In this document: piece after piece, positions 53,128 to 62,813 of the stretch
How the letters are laid out: each line of letters opens with the position of its first letter
Position numbering within the stretch: position 1 is the first letter of the stretch
Assembly: GCA_900767955.1 (NCBI GenBank)
Contig: CAAGBC010000030.1
Coordinates: 107,268-171,267 of the forward strand
Direction of reading: 5' to 3'
Length of the DNA stretch: 64,000 bases
Source of the DNA: Spirochaetia bacterium
GTDB lineage: Bacteria; Spirochaetota; Spirochaetia; Treponematales; Treponemataceae
Position numbers and translations under genes: made by a program
The notes under the pieces: model-generated
Told to the model about the DNA's origin: nothing
The model's input: only the letters and a program-made list of their open reading frames with translations
Database searches by the model: none

Positions 53128-54243
53128 CTACCTATATTTTGTATATTCTATTGTTTTATCTACTAAAGATTTAAACTCAGTTTGAAATCTTTCTTCAGTA
53201 AAGGAATTTGCGTGTTTTAAGATTGCTTCTTTTTGGAATGTTCCATTTTTGTCTAATTCTTCAAAACGCAAAATTGCATCTGCTAAAGAATCAGGAGTTT
53301 GTTCTTCAAAAAAGATTCCTGTTTTATTATCAATAACAGTTTCTAATGCTCCACCTTTGCCAAAAGCAATTACAGGGCGGCCACATGCTTGAACTTCCAA
53401 AGGAACAAATCCAAAGTCTTCTTCTGCACAGAATAAAAGAGCCTTACATCTTTGCAAATGGTATAAAACATCTTCATCAGAAGCTCTTCCGGTGAAAACT
53501 ATGTTTTTATCATTGTCTGCAAGTTTCTTTAGATTATCAAATTCTGAACCACCACCGATTACAACAAGTTTTTTTCCTAATTTTTTACATGCGGAAACCG
53601 CTAAATCAATTCTTTTGTAAGGAACTAAACGGGAAAATGCTACATAATAATCTTCAACAGGTGCATCAGTTGGTGAAAAACGACTAACATCAACTGGCAA
53701 ATAAACAACATGAGCGTCTCTGTTCCAGAATTTTTTTATACGGCGTGCAATATATTTTGAATTTGCAATAATTGTATCAATGCGCTGGCTACTTATGTAG
53801 TCCCATTGTCTAATTTGAGGCATCCATTTATTCATAAAGAATCGTGTTAATTTTCCGCTTCTTTTTCTGTAATCAAAGAATAAATCCCAAGCATAACGCA
53901 TTGGTGAATGGATAAATGCAACTTGTGGAACAGATGGAGGTGTAATTACACCTTTTGCACAAGAAGAAGAACTACAAATTACTAAGTCATATCCTGTAAA
54001 ATCAAATGCTTCAAATGCGCCAGGCATAAATTTAAGTAATTTTGTATAAATTTTTGAAGAAAAAGGAATTTTTTGAATTTTAGAAGTATAAATTTTGTTA
54101 TTCAAAAAATGATTTCCCATCTTTTTTTTATCATATACAAGAGTATAAATATCTGCATCTGGATACATTTTTAGTAAATATTCAACAAAAAGTTCGGCTC
54201 CACCGTAATTTACAAGCCAATCATGAACAATCGCAACTTTCAT
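53128..54243 (-). CDS. GT4-family glycosyltransferase (a)
   Basis: The 371-residue protein has a GT-B fold. The N-terminal domain opens KVAIVHDWLVNYGGAELFVEYLLKMYPDADIYTL, and the C-terminal donor-binding domain has YVAFSRLVPYKRIDLAV, VFTGRASDEDVLYHLQRCKALLF and the GT4 E-x7-E motif (EEDFGFVPLEVQACGRPVIAFGKGGALETV). It resembles WbaZ-type mannosyltransferases of O-antigen loci. Donor and acceptor are not known. It follows the second GT4 gene after 2 bases. Confidence 0.9.
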   Translation of the reverse strand: MKVAIVHDWLVNYGGAELFVEYLLKMYPDADIYTLVYDKKKMGNHFLNNKIYTSKIQKIPFSSKIYTKLLKFMPGAFEAFDFTGYDLVICSSSSCAKGVITPPSVPQVAFIHSPMRYAWDLFFDYRKRSGKLTRFFMNKWMPQIRQWDYISSQRIDTIIANSKYIARRIKKFWNRDAHVVYLPVDVSRFSPTDAPVEDYYVAFSRLVPYKRIDLAVSACKKLGKKLVVIGGGSEFDNLKKLADNDKNIVFTGRASDEDVLYHLQRCKALLFCAEEDFGFVPLEVQACGRPVIAFGKGGALETVIDNKTGIFFEEQTPDSLADAILRFEELDKNGTFQKEAILKHANSFTEERFQTEFKSLVDKTIEYTKYR

Positions 54244-54245
54244 AA

Positions 54246-55292
54246 TTAAATCTCCAATGTGTTTTGAATAATATTAAATGTTTTTTCAAATGAATAAATC
54301 TTTGGAAAATCAAATTTCTTTGCAGGTATTTTTTCTATTTGAAGTAATTTTTCTGATAAATCTAAAGAATCTCCAGTTTTGAAAAAATAAACAGGAAATT
54401 CTTTGTATATTTCTTTGAATACAGGTATGTCAGAAATTAAAACATCAGTTCCTAAACTCATTGCTTCTAGTGGTGGCATACCAAAGCCTTCATAAAATGA
54501 TGGTTGAACAAGTAATTTAGAAGTTTTATACAATTCTTTAAGTTCTTTATCACTTATTCGTCCTGTAAATTCTATTGAACCTTTTGGTGCTGATTCAATT
54601 AATGAAAAAACTGAATTATCGCTTGTTCTAAAATTTTCTGCATTTCCAACAATAACTAAATTTGGTGTGTATCCAGATTTTTTTGCGTTGATAAATGCGT
54701 TAATCAATACGAACAAACCTTTGTGTTTTTTTATATTTCCAACAAATAAAATTTTGTTTTGTTTTTCAGTAGGATATGTTTCTTCTTCGTAAAACCAATC
54801 AGGAACAGCGTTATAAGTTACAACAATTTGCTTTTTGCATCTTAAGTTTGCTTTAATTTGTTGTGCAGAAAAATTTGAAACTGTAAAAATTAGTTTTGAT
54901 TTATTAATTGCATATTGATAAAAGAATTTTCTAATTAGTGTTCCTAATTTTGAAGCTAGACCTTTTATGTCAAGAAAGACAACATCGTGAATTGTTGAAT
55001 AAATTGGAATTTTTATTCCAGAAGGAATATTACAATACGGTGTATAATAAACATCACATTCGTTAATTTTTTTTAAAATATTCTTTGGAAATAAAAATAA
55101 TTCTTTGAGTGAAAAAGTTTTGATATTACATTCTATGATAGAAACATTTTGATTATTTTCAAACTTTTCTAAATCTTTTTTATTCCCAAGGAGAACACAT
55201 TTATATCTATTAATGAAGTAAGGCAAAAGTGCTGAAATATAGGAACCAATTCCGCCACTACCAATCATTCGACAATCAATAGCAATTTTCAT
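54246..55292 (-). CDS. GT4-family glycosyltransferase (b)
   Basis: The 348-residue GT-B protein starts MKIAIDCRMIGSGGIGSYISALLPYF. It has KILFVGNIKKHKGLFVLINAF, IEFTGRISDKELKELYKTSKLLVQPSFYEGFGMPPLEAMSLGTDVLIS with the E-x7-E motif, and a short C-terminal helix. I chose ATG 55292 because the family starts there; a TTG nine codons upstream is possible. A TACAAT box (55299-55304) ends 6 bases before the ATG, so it may be translated from a leaderless transcript. It leads the minus-strand glycan genes. Confidence 0.88.
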   Translation of the reverse strand: MKIAIDCRMIGSGGIGSYISALLPYFINRYKCVLLGNKKDLEKFENNQNVSIIECNIKTFSLKELFLFPKNILKKINECDVYYTPYCNIPSGIKIPIYSTIHDVVFLDIKGLASKLGTLIRKFFYQYAINKSKLIFTVSNFSAQQIKANLRCKKQIVVTYNAVPDWFYEEETYPTEKQNKILFVGNIKKHKGLFVLINAFINAKKSGYTPNLVIVGNAENFRTSDNSVFSLIESAPKGSIEFTGRISDKELKELYKTSKLLVQPSFYEGFGMPPLEAMSLGTDVLISDIPVFKEIYKEFPVYFFKTGDSLDLSEKLLQIEKIPAKKFDFPKIYSFEKTFNIIQNTLEI

Positions 55293-55342
55293 ATTTTTAT
55301 TGTAATTCAAAATGAACAATTATTCCACACTAAACTTGATTC

Positions 55343-55348
55343 TATAGT
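55343..55348 (+). promoter_or_regulatory. -10 box before the 55356 gene
   Basis: TATAGT (55343-55348) ends 7 bases before the ATG at 55356. With the TACAAT box for the opposite strand (55299-55304), the 63-base divergent gap seems to hold two leaderless-type promoters. Confidence 0.4.
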
Positions 55349-55355
55349 AGAAAAA

Positions 55356-57209
55356 ATGATAAAATTAATTATGCAAAAAAAATCCTTTCATTTAAAATTT
55401 ATTAAATCTTTATTTTTTTTAATTTCCTTTCTTTGTTACGCTGATATATACAATTCCCAACAATTAATTCCTGCAGGACATTGGATTTATGATGCACTTT
55501 ATAGCTTAAATTCAGAAGAAGGTCGTTTATCAATTGCAGATAATGCTCCATTGCCAGTTTCTGAAATTCAGATGTATTTTGAGCAAATAAATTATGATAA
55601 TTTATCTGATTCAGGAAAAGATTTATACAACAAAGTTGAAGAATATTTTTCAAATAGAAAATTTTCATTAAAAATGGGTGGAGCATTTGTTGGTTTTAAT
55701 GCGGAATTAAATCCAGAATTTTTATACAAAAGTAATGATAATTTAGATTGGACTTTTGCTACTGATTATACAGGTTCAGTTAATGATGGTGCTTCTTCTG
55801 GATTTATGGCTAGCAAATTTACAGCTCCTCTTTTAAAAATTCCTTTGTACATTGGATTTTCAGATTATGTAATGATTCAAACAGACCCATCCATAGGAAA
55901 AAGTTATTGGGGCTTTGTAGAAAATAATAATTTTATAAATCTTCCAACTTCTAGTAGTGATTTTGAATTTTTGTGGCCAAGAACAGCTTATGGAAGTATT
56001 GGAAAAGCTTTTAATGGATGGGGAATAAATGTTCATATAGGAAAAGAAGGACTTCAACATGGAAGAACTGCTACAGGAAGTATCATTTATAATTCTACAT
56101 TTGAAACTGATGGTTATTTTCAATTAAATTTATATTGTCCAAAATTCCGTTATAATCTTGATGTAGTTCAAGTAGATTATGAAAGTTTTTTGTATATGCA
56201 CAGTTTTGATGCAACTCCATTTAAGTGGGTAAAATTTGGTGTTGTAGAAGCAACTTATGTAGCTGGTCCTTTTGAATTGCGTTATTTAAATCCTTTAATG
56301 ATTATGCACAGTTTTGGTGCTTGGGATGAATATGGTAAAAATGAAACACCAGCATACGCATATTATGGAGAACCAAAATCTTGCCAGTATATGGGAATTC
56401 ATGTGGATTTAATGCCAGTAAAACATTTAAGAATTTATTGGTTATATGCACAAAATGAAACACAATCAGAATCAGAGTTAAGTTCCAAAAATGGCTCTAC
56501 AATTCCAGATGGATTTGGGCATCAATTAGGTTTTGAACTAACATTTCCTGGAAAAAATAATGATTGGTGGATTGGAAATTTTGAAGGAATTTATACAACT
56601 CCATTTTTATATTTTAAACCTACAGCAGAAAGTTCTTTATACAGAGCTAGATATAATATGCAAAGTAATGGGGGAATACCTATTTGTTCTTGGATAGGAA
56701 CTCCTCTTGGGCCTGATTCAATAGGTTTGCAAACAAGCTTAAAATATGAAAAAAACAGGAAATGGTCTTGTGAATTAAGTTATTTGTTTGTTGCCCACGG
56801 AACTAATTCCTTTAATTTGTTTGATAATACAGTTACAATCGACGGTGAAAAATATTATGATTTTTATCCATCTGTAAAATACAAAATTTTACGCGAATAT
56901 GAAAAAGAATTAGATGCTGCGACTACAGATGAACAAAAATCTAGTGTAAAAACAAAATATAAAGACTTTTTTGACAAAAATCCTGGAATTAATTATGAAC
57001 AAATAAAAAATGAAGCTCGTGATTACAAATTAACAGGAAATGTGCAATTTACAAATCAAATTGCAGTAAAAGGTTCATACATTTTGAACAAGCATTTTTC
57101 TTTTAATGGTCAATTAGCTTATACTTTTGTATTCAATAATCAAAATATAATTGGAAACTTTGAACATGGCGTTGAATTAGAAATTCTTGCAAAATGTTCA
57201 TTATTCTAA
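55356..57209 (+). CDS. Outer-membrane protein resembling capsule assembly factor Wzi (1)
   Basis: The 617-residue protein has a signal peptide ending near LISFLCYADIYNSQQ. An N-terminal helical part follows (IPAGHWIYDALYSLNSEEGRLSIADNAPLPVSEIQMYFEQI), then a long strand-rich part with YMHSFDATPFKWVKFGVVEATYVAGPFELRYLNPLMIMHSFG. This pattern matches the Caps_assemb_Wzi-type barrel, which holds capsule at the cell surface. It sits next to the WbaP and GT4 genes, in agreement. A start at 55371 is possible; the -10 box favours 55356. A similar gene follows after 23 bases. Confidence 0.6.
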   Translation: MIKLIMQKKSFHLKFIKSLFFLISFLCYADIYNSQQLIPAGHWIYDALYSLNSEEGRLSIADNAPLPVSEIQMYFEQINYDNLSDSGKDLYNKVEEYFSNRKFSLKMGGAFVGFNAELNPEFLYKSNDNLDWTFATDYTGSVNDGASSGFMASKFTAPLLKIPLYIGFSDYVMIQTDPSIGKSYWGFVENNNFINLPTSSSDFEFLWPRTAYGSIGKAFNGWGINVHIGKEGLQHGRTATGSIIYNSTFETDGYFQLNLYCPKFRYNLDVVQVDYESFLYMHSFDATPFKWVKFGVVEATYVAGPFELRYLNPLMIMHSFGAWDEYGKNETPAYAYYGEPKSCQYMGIHVDLMPVKHLRIYWLYAQNETQSESELSSKNGSTIPDGFGHQLGFELTFPGKNNDWWIGNFEGIYTTPFLYFKPTAESSLYRARYNMQSNGGIPICSWIGTPLGPDSIGLQTSLKYEKNRKWSCELSYLFVAHGTNSFNLFDNTVTIDGEKYYDFYPSVKYKILREYEKELDAATTDEQKSSVKTKYKDFFDKNPGINYEQIKNEARDYKLTGNVQFTNQIAVKGSYILNKHFSFNGQLAYTFVFNNQNIIGNFEHGVELEILAKCSLF

Positions 57210-57232
57210 AATTTATATAAAAGGGAAGTTTT

Positions 57233-59215
57233 ATGAAAAGATTAATTTCTTTAATGCTGTTTATTTCACTTTGTACTTTTTCTGGTTTTGCTCAAAATAA
57301 TAATAATGTTGATTTGAGTGATGAAATTTATCAAATAATTGAAATTGCTCAATTAAAAGGTTTGTGCGGTTATATTCAAGGTACAAAACCTTACACTCAA
57401 AAGCAAGTTTTAAAAGCAATTGATGAAATTTTATCCAATGAAGAAAATCTTTTTGAAACAGAAAAAACTTTTTTGCAAGAATATAAAGATAATCTTACAA
57501 CTCCAAAAGAAGTAAAAAATAATTTATTACATTTTAGAATTAAAAATAAAACTACAGAACAACTTTTTTCTTTTAATTATGATTTTGGTTTAGAAACAAG
57601 TGCTTCTGGTGGTGTATATAATTTGCAAGAACGAAGCCAGTGGGGATTTGATATTATTCCTGTGTTTAACTTTAATGGTGATTTTTCTAAATATGTTTCC
57701 TATGAAATAACAGGTTTCTTTGATTTGACTAGAATGCCTTTATATCACATTGCAGATGATTATTTTGTTGGATATTCATGGTATGAAAAAGGCCCAAATG
57801 GTGAAAATATCGTAGGCGATTATCTTGATGGTAAATTTCAAGGTGACGGAGTAACTCCATTAGTTGAGCCTCGTCGTAGAACAGTTAAATTTTTTCAAAA
57901 TAATTCTTACTTGCCTTATTCTTACACAAAAAGATGGTCAGGTCAGATGTATTTATTAAGTAATATGACTGCAAGTGGTTTGGAAGGATGGCCTCAGTCT
58001 GTAGGAATTAGTGGTGGCATTTTAGGTGAAGTTAATTTAAGCTTGTTTGACGATAGATTCATTATGAGTATGGGGCGCTTTAATAGAGAATGGGCTGCAA
58101 TGGATACAGGAAGTAGCCTTGTTTTGAATGCAAAAGCACATCCATTTATGGCATTAAATTTTCAGTTTAATATTTTGCCTTTTGTAAAATATTCAAGCCT
58201 TATTGGTGGATTAGAATATCCAAACCAAGATTATATAAATGAAGATTCTTGGCCAGAAAAACTTTATTCAAGTGACGATGCAAAATTATTCCAAAATGCT
58301 TATGCAATTAACATGATTGAACTTGATTTTAAGTATTTTCATTTTGATTTTGGAAGTAGCACAGTTTTTCCAAAAAGATTTGAAATTGGATATATGTTTC
58401 CTTTAATTAATATGGTTGAATATCAAAATCATATTGGTGATTATGATAATACAGCTATGTTTGGTGATATTAAAGTTAAAATTCCTGAATATGGTTCAAT
58501 TTGGGCATCTTTGTATCTAGACGAAATAAATGGCTTAAATAATAATCCTTTTACTTCAACTCGTGCTATGTATGCAGGTCAATTAGGAACAAAAATTTTA
58601 TTCCCATGGTTGCCTTTTGCAAACATTTCTATGAGATATACAAAAATAGAACCTTATTGTTATACTCATCATGCTATAAATTATACTCCTTGGTATAATC
58701 ATTATATTATAGAAAATTATACAAACAATGGTGAATCTTTGGGGTATTATTTGCCTCCTAACTCTGATGAATTCTTTTTTAAGTTTGAAGCAAAGCCAAA
58801 AGCTAATTTAAATACTAGTTTACAATATCAGTTTATTCGTCATGGTGCAGAATATGGAAGCCAACAAGTTCCAGGAAGTTCCTTGTATTCAGAACTTTCA
58901 CCATATAATCGTGATGAATTAAACAAATATTTCTTAAGAGATGGTGCTTACAACTGGATGCACATTATTAGCGTTTCTGCAAATATTCAAAATAAAAAAT
59001 CAAAAGTTCCTTTTATGTTGTATGGAACAGCTGGATTTATGTACAGTTATTACACAATGATTGATAGCGATATTTATAACAAAAGACATGAATATGGCAA
59101 CAACGGAAACAGTGGAGCAGATTCCAAAACAGTATATCACTTTGTAAATACAGATGAATACCCAGTTCAGTTTGGTGGCGTTTTAAGTTTAGGAATTAAA
59201 TTATTCTACTGGTAA
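57233..59215 (+). CDS. Outer-membrane protein resembling capsule assembly factor Wzi (2)
   Basis: The 660-residue protein starts with a clear signal peptide (MKRLISLMLFISLCTFSGFAQ). The layout is the same as in the preceding gene: an N-terminal helical segment (LSDEIYQIIEIAQLKGLCGYIQGTKPYTQKQVLKAIDEIL), then a strand-rich barrel with many Tyr, Trp and Phe. A central stretch reads MSMGRFNREWAAMDTGSSLVLNAKAHPFMALNFQFNILPFVKYSSLIGGL. It ends in LSLGIKLFYW, an aromatic outer-membrane C-terminus. It probably works with the first protein in surface polymer display, an inference from position. A strong terminator follows. Confidence 0.55.
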   Translation: MKRLISLMLFISLCTFSGFAQNNNNVDLSDEIYQIIEIAQLKGLCGYIQGTKPYTQKQVLKAIDEILSNEENLFETEKTFLQEYKDNLTTPKEVKNNLLHFRIKNKTTEQLFSFNYDFGLETSASGGVYNLQERSQWGFDIIPVFNFNGDFSKYVSYEITGFFDLTRMPLYHIADDYFVGYSWYEKGPNGENIVGDYLDGKFQGDGVTPLVEPRRRTVKFFQNNSYLPYSYTKRWSGQMYLLSNMTASGLEGWPQSVGISGGILGEVNLSLFDDRFIMSMGRFNREWAAMDTGSSLVLNAKAHPFMALNFQFNILPFVKYSSLIGGLEYPNQDYINEDSWPEKLYSSDDAKLFQNAYAINMIELDFKYFHFDFGSSTVFPKRFEIGYMFPLINMVEYQNHIGDYDNTAMFGDIKVKIPEYGSIWASLYLDEINGLNNNPFTSTRAMYAGQLGTKILFPWLPFANISMRYTKIEPYCYTHHAINYTPWYNHYIIENYTNNGESLGYYLPPNSDEFFFKFEAKPKANLNTSLQYQFIRHGAEYGSQQVPGSSLYSELSPYNRDELNKYFLRDGAYNWMHIISVSANIQNKKSKVPFMLYGTAGFMYSYYTMIDSDIYNKRHEYGNNGNSGADSKTVYHFVNTDEYPVQFGGVLSLGIKLFYW

Positions 59216-59255
59216 AATGAACAGAATTTACTAACGAATGATTCTGAATGACAAA

Positions 59256-59285
59256 AAAAAGGATTCCGATTTCGGAATCCTTTTT
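59256..59285. terminator. Bidirectional terminator between convergent operons
   Basis: GGATTCCGA (59261-59269) and TCGGAATCC (59272-59280) pair perfectly, with an A run before and a T run after (to 59285), so it works in both directions. The stem resembles the ATTCCGAA hairpin of the dispersed repeat. Confidence 0.88.
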
Positions 59286-59318
59286 CTTTATATGAAATAT
59301 TTTTTCATAAGATACTTA

Positions 59319-60308
59319 TTAGTATTTCCACTTTTCAAGTAATGCTTTTTTTACTTCAGAAGTATTGTTACTCATATCACCATATTTAATGTTTTCTGGA
59401 TAATTTTTAAGAGTGAATACTTTATCTTTAAAAACTTGTTCAGGGAAGAATTTTGCATCACATTCTGGTGTAACAACTTTTACAAGATAATCAAATACTT
59501 CTTTGATTTTTTCGTAATCTTCTCTTTTTTCAGCTTTTGTTGTCATAGCATGTCCATAGAATGAACATGGAGCTCCTTCTTCAAAGAACAAAATCTTTAG
59601 AGGAACACCTTCATTTAATACTGTTACTGCTTGACCTGTCATTCCCAATGCAACTCCAGCTTCTTTTTGAACAAGAGCGTTGATTGGACCTGAACCTGAT
59701 GAAGTAAACTGAACAATATTTTCTGCAAAGCCATCAAAATATTTAAAAGCTTCTTCTTCACCCCAAACATTTACTAAATTTTTTAGGAACATATATCCTG
59801 TACCAGAAGTTTTAGGATTTGGCATAGAAAGAAGATTTTTATATTCTGGTTTTAATAAATCTTTATAAGATTTTGGTTCTGCAATATTTTTAGAAGATAA
59901 AACATCTGTATTTACTACAATACAACCAGAGTTACGATATTCACCTACATATTTTTTTGAAGGAACTGTCATATCATCTAAGAAAATTGAATAGTCAAAG
60001 TATGACATATCTGCTAAATAATCTGTTAGCATTTCTAAATATGTAAAGTCCCAAGATAAAAGAATATCACCAGCTGTAGAATGACCTTCTGCCATAAGTT
60101 TTGCTGCAGCACTACCACTAGATTGATAATCCAATGTAAAATTATATTCAGGGAACTGTTTTTTTAGTTCTTCCAAATAAAATTCATTTCTGTAGTCTTC
60201 TGCACATGAATAAATTACAATGTTGTTGCTAGATTTTTTTGAACAACTTACTAACATTAATAAAGTAGTAATTGTAATTCCCAAACCTTTTAAGATTTTG
60301 TTTAACAT
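59319..60308 (-). CDS. ABC importer substrate-binding lipoprotein
   Basis: The 329-residue protein starts at ATG 60308, with GGGAG upstream, and has a lipoprotein signal (MLNKILKGLGITITTLLMLVSC). The mature part has the family 1 extracellular solute-binding pattern of the iron/putrescine/2-aminoethylphosphonate group: IVIYSCAEDYRNEFYLEELKKQFPEYNFTLDYQSSGSAAAKLMAE, LSMPNPKTSGTGYMFL, FTSSGSGPINALVQKEAGVALGMTGQAV and EGAPCSFYGHAMTTKAEKREDYEKIKEVFDYL. Substrate is not known; the neighbouring nucleotidyltransferase suggests choline or 2-aminoethylphosphonate. It is last in the importer operon. Confidence 0.85.
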   Translation of the reverse strand: MLNKILKGLGITITTLLMLVSCSKKSSNNIVIYSCAEDYRNEFYLEELKKQFPEYNFTLDYQSSGSAAAKLMAEGHSTAGDILLSWDFTYLEMLTDYLADMSYFDYSIFLDDMTVPSKKYVGEYRNSGCIVVNTDVLSSKNIAEPKSYKDLLKPEYKNLLSMPNPKTSGTGYMFLKNLVNVWGEEEAFKYFDGFAENIVQFTSSGSGPINALVQKEAGVALGMTGQAVTVLNEGVPLKILFFEEGAPCSFYGHAMTTKAEKREDYEKIKEVFDYLVKVVTPECDAKFFPEQVFKDKVFTLKNYPENIKYGDMSNNTSEVKKALLEKWKY

Positions 60309-60334
60309 AATAAATTCTCCCATTATATTTATGT

Positions 60335-61222
60335 TTAAATATTATAAACACTATCAATTGCTTTTAATTCTTTGAAAGTGTCAATTTCTATAAAATCTTC
60401 ATTTGTACATTCTCTAATGTATAAATTGAAGTCATCGATAAAGTAGGTTAGAGGTACATCATCCCAATAACGCTCTTTTCCACCAGGCATATTATACACT
60501 CTTTCTACATATTCTGAAAGTTTTTTTCCATCATTTTCTGTCCAGTATGAAATACCAACCATTCGATAACCATTTATTCCACCTACAGAAACACCTGTAA
60601 TCTTGCCTTTGTTTTCAAATAAACACCAATCATCTGTTCTTTCACATTTAACACCGCAATAATTAGAATTATATTGATATTTTTTTAGAAGATGCGGATT
60701 TTTTAGAATTATATCAGCTTCACAAATATATGAATTTTCAAATAAATCTTTGGCACAAAAAGCTGATGAAATATTATTTTCTTCATTATATTTTGGGTTA
60801 TCAATAAATTTTATGTTAGGATATTTATATGTAAGTTGATCAAATTGTTCTGATAAATGACCTCTTACGATGTAAATTTCTTCAATTCCTAAATTGGTTG
60901 CTGTATCTAACATTGAATCAATAATTCTTTGACCGTTAACTCTTATTAATGGTTTTGGAGTGTTTAATGTTATTGGTGCTAACCTTGAACTAAAACCTGC
61001 AGCAATAAATATAATTTTTTTTACTCTGTATGGTTCTAACTCTGATAAACCTTGTTGAGTTATTTTGCCTTCGTTAATAAAATTATTTTCTTCTAACTTA
61101 GCAATTGTAGAATTAACTGTTCCAATTGATAGATTAGTTAATTTTGCTATTTCCCTTTGAGAAAGTTTTGTATTTTGTTCTTCAATTACTGAAAGTATAT
61201 TAAATTCCTTTTGCTGCAACAT
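60335..61222 (-). CDS. Winged-helix / LicC-like nucleotidyltransferase fusion
   Basis: Residues 1-64 form a MarR-like winged helix-turn-helix (LSQREIAKLTNLSIGTVNSTIAKLEENNFI). Residues 67-295 are a nucleotidyltransferase of the LicC type: IFIAAGFSSRLAPITLNTPKPLI (nucleotide-binding Arg80 and Lys90), EAD at 168-170 (metal), GISYW at 223-227 and RYWDD at 251-255. LicC makes CDP-choline; the related PntC makes CMP-2-aminoethylphosphonate. The substrate here is therefore one of these or similar, by inference. The start overlaps the permease gene by 23 bases, so it is part of the importer operon. The fused DNA-binding domain may give feedback on the operon. Confidence 0.82.
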   Translation of the reverse strand: MLQQKEFNILSVIEEQNTKLSQREIAKLTNLSIGTVNSTIAKLEENNFINEGKITQQGLSELEPYRVKKIIFIAAGFSSRLAPITLNTPKPLIRVNGQRIIDSMLDTATNLGIEEIYIVRGHLSEQFDQLTYKYPNIKFIDNPKYNEENNISSAFCAKDLFENSYICEADIILKNPHLLKKYQYNSNYCGVKCERTDDWCLFENKGKITGVSVGGINGYRMVGISYWTENDGKKLSEYVERVYNMPGGKERYWDDVPLTYFIDDFNLYIRECTNEDFIEIDTFKELKAIDSVYNI

Positions 61223-62813
61223 TTAAAAATCTTCTTTTTAGTAAATAAACAATTAATTTCATTAAAATATTTATAGTCAAAATTGCCAAAGAAACAAAAG
61301 CTGCACCTTCCAAAATCATTTGAGCTTGGAATAAATTAATCATCAATGATAAAGGTTTATTCTGTGAATTAGCAAGGAATGATACAGCAGAAATTGTCAT
61401 CATAGAATTAACAAAGAAATATGAAAACATTTCTAAAATTGTTCCAAACATTTGAGGAATAAAAACATCTTTTGTAAGTTGGAATTTTCCAATTCCCATT
61501 GTTTGTCCTACAGCTTCAAGATTGGAATTTATTTTCTCAAATGAATTATATGCCATCAAATATGGAGATGAAAAAAAGTGCATTGAATTTACAAGAATCA
61601 AAATTGCAAATGTTCCATATAAAATTGAGCCTTTGAAAAAAAGCATATATGACAAACCTAAAACAATTCCTGGAATTGCTAATGTTGTAATTGCAACCAT
61701 GTGTAAAAATCTTGATGCTTTATCTTTTTGTCTTGCAGCAAAATATGCTGTTCCAAATGCAACAATAGTTCCTATAATAGAAGTAAATAATGCAATAATA
61801 CTAGAGTTTCCTAAATATCTTAAACCACCAATATTAAATGTTTTTAAGATATGTTTGAATGTTAAACTCATATTTACTGGATATTTTGTTACAACGCTTA
61901 AAATAATAAATGAAAGAATAGGTAACAAAATAAACAAAACTATTGCACAAACAAAAATATATGTAAAAATCAATTTACTTTTTGATACAACAGTTGGAAA
62001 AGGTTTTATTGTAAAACTAGAAGATGCTTTGTCTTTATTTACTGTATCCAAGATAAAAGCAATTACTGCAGGAAGAAGTAATATAGTTCCTATAACAGTT
62101 CCTTTTCCAAAGTCTAGTAAACCAACTACTTGTTGATACATTAATACTGGTAATGTTGTATATTTTCCTCCTACCATAAGAGGAACACCATAGTCAGTAA
62201 TAATCATTGTAAAAGTAGCAAAAAATACAGAAATTAAAGGTTTTCTTAAATATGGAAATGTAACAGCTTTGAATCTATCAAAACCTCTAATTCCCATTAC
62301 TTTACATGCTTCGTATGGTAAATAATCTTGGTATTTTAAAATATCAGAAAGCATTAAGAATGCAACAGGAAATGAATACATAACAGAACCTGTTACTAAT
62401 CCCCAAAATCCATAAACAGAAGTGTCAAGCTTAAAAAGATTTGTAATAAATCCGTTTGAACCAAAAAGTAAAATCAATCCCATTCCGTGAGAAACAGATG
62501 GAATTAACATTGGCAAAGTTAGTAAAACAGAAAAAATTGTTTTATGTTTAATTTGTGTTCTGTAAATACAGTAAGACAAAATTATTGCTAAACCAACAGA
62601 AATTACACTTGAAACAACAGTTGATACAAAGGAATTTAATAATGCAGTTTTGAACTGTTCATTAAAAATTACTGATTTTATATCTGTTTGGAATAAATAA
62701 CATAACATCCTAACTAATGGGCAAACAACAACAAATGCAAAAAATAATGTTAGGAGAATTTTTACAATATAAGTTCTTATGCTATCGTATGATTGAAATT
62801 TTTTATTTAACAT
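61200..62813 (-). CDS. ABC importer permease, two fused permease domains
   Basis: The 537-residue protein has about twelve membrane helices in two halves. Each half has a binding-protein-dependent transport (EAA-type) loop: YEACKVMGIRGFDRFKAVTFPYLRKPL in the first half and LEAVGQTMGIGKFQLTKDVFIPQMFG in the second. Such fused FbpB/ThiP-like permeases serve iron, thiamine or phosphonate importers. It overlaps the ATPase gene by 11 bases and the nucleotidyltransferase gene by 23 bases, which indicates one tightly coupled operon. Confidence 0.9.
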   Translation of the reverse strand: MLNKKFQSYDSIRTYIVKILLTLFFAFVVVCPLVRMLCYLFQTDIKSVIFNEQFKTALLNSFVSTVVSSVISVGLAIILSYCIYRTQIKHKTIFSVLLTLPMLIPSVSHGMGLILLFGSNGFITNLFKLDTSVYGFWGLVTGSVMYSFPVAFLMLSDILKYQDYLPYEACKVMGIRGFDRFKAVTFPYLRKPLISVFFATFTMIITDYGVPLMVGGKYTTLPVLMYQQVVGLLDFGKGTVIGTILLLPAVIAFILDTVNKDKASSSFTIKPFPTVVSKSKLIFTYIFVCAIVLFILLPILSFIILSVVTKYPVNMSLTFKHILKTFNIGGLRYLGNSSIIALFTSIIGTIVAFGTAYFAARQKDKASRFLHMVAITTLAIPGIVLGLSYMLFFKGSILYGTFAILILVNSMHFFSSPYLMAYNSFEKINSNLEAVGQTMGIGKFQLTKDVFIPQMFGTILEMFSYFFVNSMMTISAVSFLANSQNKPLSLMINLFQAQMILEGAAFVSLAILTINILMKLIVYLLKRRFLNVAAKGI

